From NCBI GenBank assembly GCA_022361095.1, contig JAKSBO010000126.1, forward strand, positions 1-6,978: a DNA stretch of 6,978 bases, in the 5' to 3' direction. A model generated the notes under the pieces. That model saw only the letters and a program-made list of their open reading frames with translations. It did not search any database and had not been told where the DNA came from. A program made the translations under genes and the position numbers. This document shows positions 1-5,618 of this stretch, in pieces; position 1 is the first letter of the stretch; each line of letters opens with the position of its first letter. This DNA comes from Desulfobacterales bacterium (GTDB lineage: Bacteria; Desulfobacterota; Desulfobacteria; Desulfobacterales; Desulfobacteraceae).

Positions 1-45
1 ACCCGGAACCCCGGCAGGCTTCTTACATTCCTTTTCCAAAACATA

Positions 46-74
46 TTGACGGCCTAACCCGCCTGAATTATCCT
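46..74 (+). promoter_or_regulatory. Candidate sigma70-type promoter for the efflux operon
   Basis: TTGACG at 46-51 matches the -35 consensus at five of six bases. It is followed, after exactly 17 nt, by TATCCT at 69-74, which matches the -10 consensus at four of six. Transcription would begin near 81, leaving a leader of about 60 nt before the first gene of the operon. No operator-like palindrome is evident next to it. This is a motif match only, without experimental support. Confidence 0.45.
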
Positions 75-128
75 TACCACGCTTCAACCGGAAGCGGCTC
101 CCAGTCTTTTTTTAACGCTTTCGACGCC

Positions 129-134
129 AAAGGA
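129..134 (+). promoter_or_regulatory. Ribosome binding site of the outer-membrane lipoprotein gene
   Basis: AAAGGA lies 8 nt before the ATG at 143. It supports that start, which is also the one giving a complete lipoprotein signal peptide. Confidence 0.6.
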
Positions 135-142
135 TTCGGTTC

Positions 143-1648
143 ATGCAAAAACACTTTTTACCTCCCCAGGACAGACCCTGGTCCAGGTTCTGCCTGCTTT
201 TTATTGTTGTAACCCTTTTCACAGGCTGCAAAGCCGTTGGACCGGACTACACACAGCCGAATCTTTTCCCTGGAGGGCCCTGGCATGCCCCCATGCAAAA
301 GGGCTTGGCCCAGGCACCGGCAGATTCCGAACAACTGGCCCAATGGTGGACGGTGCTCAATGACCCGGTGCTCACGGATCTGATTTCCCATGCGGTTCAG
401 AGCAATCCGGATGTAAAGCTGGCCCTGGAACGTATTCGCCAGTACCGGCTGCTCAAGGGAATAGAACAATCAGACAGGCTGCCCGCGGTCAATGCCTCGG
501 GCGGGGCGTCGTGGAGCGGCACCAGCAATGAAGAGGGTACCGGTACTGTTTCCAAGGCCTATAGTGCAGGAGTTGATGCAAGCTGGGAAATTGATTTGTT
601 CGGCCGGATACAACGCTCCATAGAAGCTGCGGACGCAACCCTTTCGGCCAGGCAGGAGGCGCTGCGGGATGCCTTGGTAAGTCTTGCGGGAGACCTTGCC
701 GAAAGCTACATTGATGTACGTACGGCCCAAATACGGCTCAATGTAGTCCGGCAAAGCATTGATTCCCAGACAGAATCCTTCCGGCTCACCCAGTGGCAGA
801 ACCAGGCCGGCCTCTCCGATGCACTGGATGTTCACCAGGCCCGGTACAGCCTGGAAAATGCCAAAGCCCAGATTCCGGCCCTTGAATCCACCCTGTCCGG
901 GGCCATGAACCGTGTAGCGGTGCTCTCGGGTCTCGCCCCCGGTACCCTGCACGAAAAACTGATCCCCCCCTGCCCTTTGCCCGCGCTGCCCGCCGCCATT
1001 GCCGTGGGGCTTCCTGCAGACGCCCTGCGCCGCCGGCCCGACATCAGAGAGGCCGAGTACGAACTCATAGCCAGGACCGCCCAGGTGGGTGTGGCCACAG
1101 CAGACCTTTATCCTAAACTGACCCTGTCCGGTGCCATCGGCGTGGATGCCCTGAACCCTGCCCAACTCATAGATAATACCCTGAATCCTTCCCATTGGGC
1201 TCGGTCCCTGGCCGCAAACCTTTCCCATACCTTGTTTGACGCAGGCGCGATTCGTAAAAATATAAAAGTCCAGAACTCATTGCAGGAACAAGCCCTGATT
1301 CAATACGAATCCATGATCCTGTCAGCCCTGGAAGAGGTGGAAAATGCCCTGGTGGCCTACGCCAAGGAACAGATCCGGCTGGAACACCTGGCCGTTGCCG
1401 CCGAACACGCCCGGATTGCAGAAGATCTGGCCAAAAAAAAATACGAATCCGGCCTTGTTGACTTCACCACGGTGCTGACATCCCAACAGACCGTGTTATC
1501 CTATGAAAGTGACCTCGCCACAAGCCAGGGGGCCTGTGTCTCCAATCTGATCACACTTTATAAAGTCCTTGGCGGGGGCTGGACCCCGGTCGAACCCGAT
1601 GCCCCAAAGGGCGGACACCCCCAACCTGAAACAGAGCAAACCCCTTAA
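143..1648 (+). CDS. NodT/OprM-type outer-membrane efflux lipoprotein (TolC superfamily)
   Basis: This is the outer-membrane channel of a tripartite efflux pump, expected to form a trimeric barrel plus periplasmic alpha-helical tunnel. The 501-residue product begins with a lipoprotein signal peptide: basic and polar residues, a hydrophobic stretch at about 16-26, then the lipobox F-T-G-C with Cys29 as the predicted lipidated residue. Phe at -3 is less usual than Leu. Directly after it comes VGPDY (residues 32-36), a hallmark of the NodT family of RND-type outer-membrane lipoproteins. Two OEP repeats follow, with typical phrases such as WEIDLFGR, RRRPDIREAE and ADLYPKLTLSG, and the protein nears its end with the usual LGGGW. 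Length is normal for the family. It is the first gene of the operon, ending 16 nt before the adaptor gene. Such lipoproteins more often accompany RND pumps, but OpmQ of the PvdRT-OpmQ system is a known partner of a MacAB-like transporter. The family is certain; the substrate is unknown. Confidence 0.93.
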   Translation: MQKHFLPPQDRPWSRFCLLFIVVTLFTGCKAVGPDYTQPNLFPGGPWHAPMQKGLAQAPADSEQLAQWWTVLNDPVLTDLISHAVQSNPDVKLALERIRQYRLLKGIEQSDRLPAVNASGGASWSGTSNEEGTGTVSKAYSAGVDASWEIDLFGRIQRSIEAADATLSARQEALRDALVSLAGDLAESYIDVRTAQIRLNVVRQSIDSQTESFRLTQWQNQAGLSDALDVHQARYSLENAKAQIPALESTLSGAMNRVAVLSGLAPGTLHEKLIPPCPLPALPAAIAVGLPADALRRRPDIREAEYELIARTAQVGVATADLYPKLTLSGAIGVDALNPAQLIDNTLNPSHWARSLAANLSHTLFDAGAIRKNIKVQNSLQEQALIQYESMILSALEEVENALVAYAKEQIRLEHLAVAAEHARIAEDLAKKKYESGLVDFTTVLTSQQTVLSYESDLATSQGACVSNLITLYKVLGGGWTPVEPDAPKGGHPQPETEQTP

Positions 1649-1655
1649 CATCTTT

Positions 1656-1659
1656 GGAG
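1656..1659 (+). promoter_or_regulatory. Ribosome binding site that fixes the adaptor start
   Basis: GGAG lies 5 nt before the ATG at 1665. The same frame is open further upstream, with a possible start at 1569 inside the lipoprotein gene. However, the extra 32 residues would be antisense-free overlap without any family character, whereas the ATG at 1665 has this site and gives a normal MacA N-terminus with a short cytoplasmic tail. Confidence 0.6.
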
Positions 1660-1664
1660 TTCCC

Positions 1665-2963
1665 ATGGATTTAGCTGATGATATCAATGCGACATTAAAG
1701 AACACCGGCCCCGCCAAAAAAGGCAAAAAGCGAATTCTCATCATTGTTTTGATTCTGATGATATGCGCGGCAGGGACATATTTTTTTCTGCTGCCCAAAG
1801 GCTCGTCCGGCGGCGGGCCGGACAGCGGCCTCTCTTTTAAGACCGCACCGGCCGCCGTCACCGATATTCACGTCACCGTATCCGCCACCGGCACCCTGGA
1901 ACCCACCAACGAGGTGGAGGTGGGCAGTGAATTATCCGGCACCATCAAGGAGGTGTTTGTGGATTACAACGACCAGGTCACCGAAGGCCAGATCCTGGCC
2001 CGGCTGGACATCACGGACCTCCAGGCCCAGGTGCGCAAAAGCAAGGCCTCCCTGGCGTCTGCCCGGGCCTCTGTACGCCAGGCCCAGGCCACGGTGGAAC
2101 AGACAAATCTGAAGTTAAAAAACCTGGAAAAAGTCCGGGAATTGAGCGGCGGCAAGGTACCGGCCCGGACCGATATGGATGAAGCCCGGGCCAACTACAC
2201 CCGTGCCCTGGCTGATGAAGCCAGTGCAAAAGCAAGTGTGGCCGAGGTCCAGGCATCTTTGGACAGCACCTTAACCGAATTGTCCAAGGCAGACATTCTC
2301 TCCCCGGTAAACGGGGTTGTCCTGACCCGGGACATTGAAAAGGGCTCCACTGTAGCGGCCTCTTTTGAAGCCCCGGTGCTGTTTACCCTGGCGGAAGACC
2401 TAAGCAAAATGAAGCTGAATGTGGATGTGGACGAAGCCGATATCGGTGTGGTCACCGAAGGACTTGACGCCAACTTCACCGTAGATGCCTACCCCCAGCG
2501 CAAATTTGCGGCAAAAATCCAGCAGGTCCGGTTTAATGCCACCACCACGGACGGGGTGGTCACCTATGAAACCATCATGACCTGTGACAACGCCGACTTA
2601 GCCCTGCGCCCGGGCATGACCGCCACGGCGGACATTATTGTCAAGCAGGCGGATCAGGTCTTATCCGTTCCCAATGCCGCCTTAAGATTTTCAATGCCGA
2701 AACCCGGGGAAAACAACAGGAAACCATCGGTATTACGGATGCTCTTTCCCGGCCCGCCCAGACGCGGCAACCGCCCAACCAAGCAAGTGACCGTCACAGG
2801 CGGCAAAGACCGGAAGACCATTTGGATTCTGGATAAAAACAAGGGGCCACGGCCGGTGACTGTGAAAACGGGTTTAACCGACGGTGTCAATACCCGGATT
2901 CTGGAAGGAGAGATCGCCCGGGGCACCCAAGTGATTGTCTCCGCAACAACAAAGGGCAAATAA
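1665..2963 (+). CDS. macA: MacA-type periplasmic adaptor (HlyD family membrane fusion protein)
   Basis: This adaptor bridges the inner-membrane pump and the outer-membrane channel. From the ATG at 1665 it has 432 residues. A short basic cytoplasmic tail is followed by one membrane anchor (about residues 24-43, ILIIVLILM onward). Next come the first lipoyl half (about 80-115, with EVGSELSGTI), an alpha-helical hairpin rich in Ala, Gln, Ser and Lys (about 116-208), the second lipoyl half (about 209-243, with ILSPVNGVVL), a beta-barrel domain (about 250-330, ending in LRPGMTATADI) and a membrane-proximal domain to the C-terminus. A Pro/Arg-rich stretch at about 345-372 interrupts the barrel to membrane-proximal junction, a place where this subfamily commonly has a variable loop. 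It lies 16 nt after the lipoprotein gene and 4 nt before the ATPase gene, so co-transcription is nearly certain. The layout matches MacA more closely than RND adaptors because of the N-terminal anchor and the neighbouring MacB-like genes. Confidence 0.9.
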   Translation: MDLADDINATLKNTGPAKKGKKRILIIVLILMICAAGTYFFLLPKGSSGGGPDSGLSFKTAPAAVTDIHVTVSATGTLEPTNEVEVGSELSGTIKEVFVDYNDQVTEGQILARLDITDLQAQVRKSKASLASARASVRQAQATVEQTNLKLKNLEKVRELSGGKVPARTDMDEARANYTRALADEASAKASVAEVQASLDSTLTELSKADILSPVNGVVLTRDIEKGSTVAASFEAPVLFTLAEDLSKMKLNVDVDEADIGVVTEGLDANFTVDAYPQRKFAAKIQQVRFNATTTDGVVTYETIMTCDNADLALRPGMTATADIIVKQADQVLSVPNAALRFSMPKPGENNRKPSVLRMLFPGPPRRGNRPTKQVTVTGGKDRKTIWILDKNKGPRPVTVKTGLTDGVNTRILEGEIARGTQVIVSATTKGK

Positions 2964-2967
2964 AGCC

Positions 2968-3699
2968 ATGGCTGAAAAAAGACACCCTCTGATCTCCCTG
3001 GCCCGGGTCACCAAAGCATACGGCAGCAACGAAGCCAGAATCTTTGCATTGCGCGGCATTGACCTGTCCATTGAGTCCGGTGAATTTATTTCGGTGATGG
3101 GACCGTCCGGCTCCGGAAAATCCACCTGCATGAATATTTTAGGATGCCTGGACACCCCCACGTCAGGCCGGTATAAATTCGGCGGGGTGGAGGTGAGCCA
3201 TATGCGCCGCAAACAACTGGCCACCCTGCGCCGGTTTTATCTGGGCTTTGTATTCCAGGGGTTCAACCTGCTGAACCGGACCACGGCCATGGAGAATGTG
3301 GAACTGCCCTTGATATACAGGGGCATGCCGCCCAAGGAACGTAAAACACTGGCGCGCAAAGCCCTTGAACAGGTGGGGCTTGCAGGGCGCGAAGCCCACA
3401 CCCCCGGGGAGTTGTCCGGAGGGCAGCAGCAGCGGGTGGCCATTGCCCGGGCCATTGCCACCACCCCGTCGGTATTGTTCGCCGACGAGCCCACGGGTAA
3501 CCTGGACACGGCCAGAAGCCATGAAATCATGGCACTTTTAAGGCAGTTGAACAGGGAACAGAAAATCACCGTGGTCATGGTCACCCATGAATCGGAAATG
3601 GCCGCTTACTCGGACCGGATCATTCACTTTGTGGACGGCCAGGTGGCGGATGTTGAAAACGGGCATGCCCCGGCAGCCAAAGGAGGCCGGGACCAATGA
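2968..3699 (+). CDS. MacB/LolD-type ABC transporter ATPase subunit
   Basis: This cytoplasmic nucleotide-binding subunit powers the permease encoded next to it. The 243-residue protein has all ABC ATPase motifs: Walker A GPSGSGKST at 45-53, Q-loop FVFQGFN around Gln97, signature LSGGQQQR at 149-156, Walker B VLFADEP with Glu174, D-loop NLD at 178-180 and the H-loop His207 in VTHES. The stretch MNILGCLDTPTSG is typical of the MacB/LolD/YknY family of mechanotransmission-type transporters. In E. coli MacB this domain is fused to the permease; here it is a separate protein. A TTG at 2935 would add 11 residues overlapping the adaptor gene; the ATG at 2968 fits family N-termini better, although its Shine-Dalgarno sequence (AAAGGG, 2951-2956) is distant. 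Its stop codon overlaps the permease start in ATGA, which suggests translational coupling and a fixed stoichiometry. The C-terminal tail after about residue 228 is poorly conserved. Confidence 0.94.
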   Translation: MAEKRHPLISLARVTKAYGSNEARIFALRGIDLSIESGEFISVMGPSGSGKSTCMNILGCLDTPTSGRYKFGGVEVSHMRRKQLATLRRFYLGFVFQGFNLLNRTTAMENVELPLIYRGMPPKERKTLARKALEQVGLAGREAHTPGELSGGQQQRVAIARAIATTPSVLFADEPTGNLDTARSHEIMALLRQLNREQKITVVMVTHESEMAAYSDRIIHFVDGQVADVENGHAPAAKGGRDQ

Positions 3700-4901
3700 T
3701 CTGGAACACCTTTATCCTGGCGCTGCGGGGCATCCGGCGCAATGTCCTGCGTTCGGTGCTCACCATTTTAGGCATCATCATCGGTGTGGCGGCCGTGATT
3801 ACACTCGTGACCATCGGTAACGGCACCACAGCCCAGGTGACCCAGCAGATCGCCGCCATGGGCACCAATGTCCTGCTCATTACCCCGGGCCAGCGCCGTG
3901 GGCCAGGCAGGGCATCCGGCGCCCCGAGTTTTTCAGCCAAAGATGTCCAGGCCATTGAACAGCAGATCAATGATCTGGCAGGTGTGGCACCGGCCGTATC
4001 CGCCGCTGCCGTAGCCGTTGTGGGAAACCAGAACTGGAACACCGGCATTACCGGCACCACCAATGATTTTTTCACGGTACGCAACTGGACCATTAAAGCA
4101 GGACGGACATTTAACGAAAATGAAATGAGCGCCGGGCGCACCGTATGTGTGGTGGGGGAGACCATCCGGGAAAACCTGTTTGGCGACACCGATCCTTTGG
4201 GGCAAAAGCTGCGCCTGGGCAAGGTATCCTGTCAGATCGTCGGCCTGTTGAAAGCCAAAGGCAACTCCTCCATGGGCAATGACCAGGATGATTGTGTAAT
4301 CATGCCCATGAAAGCGGTCCAGCGCCGGTTTACCGGCGACAAGGACATCCCCTTTATCCAGGTGGCGGTTAAGGATGGCGCATCCACAACCGCGGCATCA
4401 GCCGCCATCCAGAGCCTTTTAAGAAAACGCCGCCACCTCTCGGATAATGAAGAAGACAATTTCAGAATCATGGACACCAAGGAGCTTGCCACCATGCTCA
4501 CCGCCACCACCAAAACCATGACCGCCCTGCTCGGGGCTGTGGCGGCAGTGAGTCTTCTGGTGGGCGGTATCGGTATCATGAACATCATGCTGGTCTCCGT
4601 GACCGAGCGCACCCGGGAGATCGGCATCCGCCTGGCCATCGGTGCCTATGAACATGAAGTGCTGCTCCAGTTCCTGGTGGAATCTGTGGTACTCTCCTCC
4701 TTTGGCGGCATATTCGGCATTATCCTGGCTTTAGCCGCATCCTTCGGCGCCACAAAAATACTGGCGATCCCCTTTGCCCCGGATATCTCCATCATTGTTA
4801 TTGCGTTTTTCTTTTCTGCTGCCGTGGGTGTTGTGTTCGGATACTTTCCAGCTTTGAAAGCGGCCCGTATGGATCCCATTGATGCTTTGCGGCACGAATA
4901 A
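3696..4901 (+). CDS. MacB-type ABC transporter permease (FtsX-like)
   Basis: This is the inner-membrane subunit of the pump. The 401-residue protein has the MacB topology: a short N-terminal amphipathic segment, TM1 at about 18-40 (LTILGIIIGVAAVI), a periplasmic core domain at about 45-265, then three C-terminal helices at about 276-300, 330-352 and 363-384. The conserved cytoplasmic loop TERTREIGIRLAIGA (303-317) contacts the ATPase in this family, and the C-terminus has the usual FPALKAARMDPIDALRHE pattern. The family couples ATP hydrolysis to movements of the periplasmic domain rather than moving substrate across the membrane. After the TERTREIG loop the protein reads YEHEVLLQF, where related permeases usually have a basic, Arg-rich segment; this is a modest departure. 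It is the last gene of the operon. Only 33 nt separate its stop from the first hairpin of the IS200 relic, and no obvious Rho-independent terminator is seen in between. Confidence 0.94.
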   Translation: MIWNTFILALRGIRRNVLRSVLTILGIIIGVAAVITLVTIGNGTTAQVTQQIAAMGTNVLLITPGQRRGPGRASGAPSFSAKDVQAIEQQINDLAGVAPAVSAAAVAVVGNQNWNTGITGTTNDFFTVRNWTIKAGRTFNENEMSAGRTVCVVGETIRENLFGDTDPLGQKLRLGKVSCQIVGLLKAKGNSSMGNDQDDCVIMPMKAVQRRFTGDKDIPFIQVAVKDGASTTAASAAIQSLLRKRRHLSDNEEDNFRIMDTKELATMLTATTKTMTALLGAVAAVSLLVGGIGIMNIMLVSVTERTREIGIRLAIGAYEHEVLLQFLVESVVLSSFGGIFGIILALAASFGATKILAIPFAPDISIIVIAFFFSAAVGVVFGYFPALKAARMDPIDALRHE

Positions 4902-4934
4902 GGCCTGTGAAAAACAATTTCCATAAGTCACCAA

Positions 4935-4953
4935 CCTCCGGCAAAGCCGGAGG
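4935..4953. repeat. Right-end hairpin of the IS200 relic
   Basis: CCTCCGGC (4935-4942), loop AAA, GCCGGAGG (4946-4953) form a perfect 8-bp stem. It lies outside the 3' end of tnpA and shares its core with the hairpin at 5531-5547 on the other side. There is no T-run on either strand next to it, so I read it as a transposon end structure rather than a terminator. Confidence 0.75.
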
Positions 4954-4965
4954 CTTGGATTGCGA

Positions 4966-4980
4966 ACCGCTCAAAGCGGT
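4966..4980. repeat. Second hairpin of the right-end array
   Basis: ACCGCT (4966-4971), loop CAA, AGCGGT (4975-4980) form a 6-bp stem located 12 nt from the end hairpin. Part of it, GAACCGCTCAAAG at 4964-4976, recurs as an exact reverse complement upstream of tnpA at 5466-5478. Confidence 0.6.
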
Positions 4981-4993
4981 CATAAAACCATGA

Positions 4994-5009
4994 ACCACCT
5001 AAAGGTGGT
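4994..5009. repeat. Third hairpin of the right-end array
   Basis: ACCACC (4994-4999), loop TAAA, GGTGGT (5004-5009) form a 6-bp stem located 13 nt from the second hairpin and 5 nt beyond the tnpA stop codon. There is no adjacent T-run. Confidence 0.6.
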
Positions 5010-5014
5010 CTTCG

Positions 5015-5441
5015 CTAAAACAACTTCATTTGGTCACAACGACTATCTGCTTCCTCTTGTCGTCTGATGTAAGTTCTTACGACACCCTCATCTTGCCCGA
5101 GGTTGAAACAAAGTATCATCTCGCCCAAAAACTCTGACCTGTAAAATTTTGCCTTCGTCCACCATAAGTTCTCGCTATATGGATAGCGCTTTTTCCTTTG
5201 ATATATCCAACAACCTGAGACACTGCGTATTTTGGGGGAATTGAAACCAGCATGTGGACATGGTTCCCCATTAAATGCCCTTCTATAATTTGTGATTCCT
5301 TATGCAATGCCAATTCTCTGAAGACCTTGCCAAGATTTTCCCTCAAATTGCCATATACTGCTTTTTCCGATACTTTGGAATCCATACCAAATGGTACTTG
5401 CAATCCCACGTTGTATGATTTAATTTGCTGTATGTATTCAT
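5015..5441 (-). pseudogene. tnpA: Inactivated IS200-type transposase (Y1 HUH tyrosine transposase)
   Basis: The intact ancestor would be a 142-residue single-strand DNA transposase. Reading leftwards from ATG at 5441-5439, the N-terminus is typical for IS200 (WDCKYHLVWIPKYRKK). A one-base loss in the A-tract at 5362-5366 (five A on the coding strand where six restore the frame) then shifts the frame. The next segment carries the HUH pair (GNHVHML, HVH at 5254-5262) and the conserved PPKYAVSQVVGYIKGKS. Directly after QSFWAR a TGA (5118-5116) stands where the family has Gly. A second one-base loss near 5100 precedes VGQDEGVVRTYIRRQ; YIRRQ at 5057-5071 contains the expected catalytic tyrosine. 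The gene ends with TAG at 5017-5015. Catalytic residues are therefore split over three reading frames, and no active protein can be made by normal translation. All lesions are single-base, so decay is recent or the sequence has errors. The 97-codon open frame at 5116-5409 is merely the central part. Confidence 0.88.
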
Positions 5442-5442
5442 C

Positions 5443-5456
5443 GAAAGTCTCCTTTC
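5443..5456 (-). promoter_or_regulatory. tnpA ribosome binding site inside a GNRA-loop hairpin
   Basis: On the - strand the leader reads GAAAG-GAGA-CTTTC: a 5-bp perfect stem with a GAGA tetraloop (a GNRA loop when transcribed). The Shine-Dalgarno sequence AAAGGAGA (5455-5448) is shared between stem and loop, 6 nt before the ATG at 5441. IS200 transposase translation is known to be repressed by structure over the ribosome binding site, and this hairpin could serve that role. The structure itself is visible; the regulation is inferred. Confidence 0.5.
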
Positions 5457-5465
5457 TTTTGTGAT

Positions 5466-5478
5466 CTTTGAGCGGTTC
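5466..5478. repeat. 13-bp inverted copy of the right-end sequence
   Basis: CTTTGAGCGGTTC at 5466-5478 is the exact reverse complement of GAACCGCTCAAAG at 4964-4976, so the two copies flank the tnpA relic, about 490 bp apart. The match stops sharply at both sides. Confidence 0.65.
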
Positions 5479-5530
5479 ACATTAATAGAGGCTTGCGATT
5501 TTTCCCGCAAATGTCAAACCATGAGAGTCT

Positions 5531-5547
5531 CCCCGGCAAAGCCGGGG
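5531..5547. repeat. Left-end hairpin of the IS200 relic
   Basis: CCCCGGC (5531-5537), loop AAA, GCCGGGG (5541-5547) form a perfect 7-bp stem upstream of tnpA. It has the same core as the hairpin at 4935-4953. GC content falls sharply just to its right, consistent with the element boundary lying close by. Confidence 0.75.
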
Positions 5548-5570
5548 GTTTACCCATGTTAATTACTATA

Positions 5571-5600
5571 TTGGCTCTTTCTGCCTAATATAACTGTTAT
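5571..5600 (+). promoter_or_regulatory. Weak candidate promoter for the DUF2971 gene
   Basis: TTGGCT (5571-5576) and TGTTAT (5595-5600), each four of six to consensus and 18 nt apart, precede the gene at 5619. Transcription would start near 5607 and leave only a very short leader. The region is AT-rich, so chance matches are likely; TAATAT at 5586-5591 is an alternative -10. Confidence 0.22.
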
Positions 5601-5618
5601 GTAAAAGAAAAAAACTTG

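Larger units (their letters stand above)
4931..5552 (-). mobile_element. Decayed IS200-type insertion element (IS200/IS605 family, tnpA only)
   Basis: The element consists of a single Y1-transposase gene on the - strand (inactivated, see 5015-5441) bracketed by subterminal hairpins with the core CCGGC-AAA-GCCGG at 4935-4953 and 5531-5547. This family carries no long terminal inverted repeats and uses single-stranded hairpins at its ends. Those features and a core length of roughly 613 bp fit a small IS200 element without tnpB. The exact ends are not defined: cleavage sites normally lie a few to about 20 nt outside the hairpins, and I cannot identify the target tetra- or pentanucleotide. The element sits 33 nt beyond the efflux operon, in opposite orientation to it. 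Confidence 0.8.

Noticed and set aside
3..212. Open frame running from the left edge into the lipoprotein gene
   Set aside because: It has no start in the window, overlaps the signal peptide in another frame and shows no recognisable motif; it could be the tail of an upstream gene but cannot be supported.
470..1228. 252-codon open frame on the - strand within the lipoprotein gene
   Set aside because: It lies wholly antisense to a firmly recognised NodT-family gene, has no family character and reflects GC-rich codon bias.
1569..1664. Upstream start adding 32 residues to the adaptor
   Set aside because: It overlaps the end of the lipoprotein gene and adds non-family residues; the ATG at 1665 has a good ribosome binding site.
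2935..2967. TTG start adding 11 residues to the ATPase
   Set aside because: The added residues are read from adaptor coding sequence and the family N-terminus fits the ATG at 2968, although the choice is not absolute.
4935..5009. CRISPR-like or REP array
   Set aside because: The three hairpins differ in sequence and the spacers are only 12-13 nt; they belong to the IS200 end, not to a CRISPR array.
5100..5366. Programmed frameshifting to join the tnpA frames
   Set aside because: Two separate shifts and a stop-codon readthrough would all be needed, and IS200 transposases are normally made from a single frame.
5116..5409. 97-codon - strand frame as an independent gene
   Set aside because: Its first residues are out of frame with tnpA and the rest is the middle of the IS200 transposase, which continues in other frames on both sides.
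5252..5464. 70-codon + strand frame antisense to tnpA
   Set aside because: It is a shadow of the transposase relic with a composition unlike a real protein and no ribosome binding site. An antisense RNA is possible in IS200 elements, but nothing here shows one.
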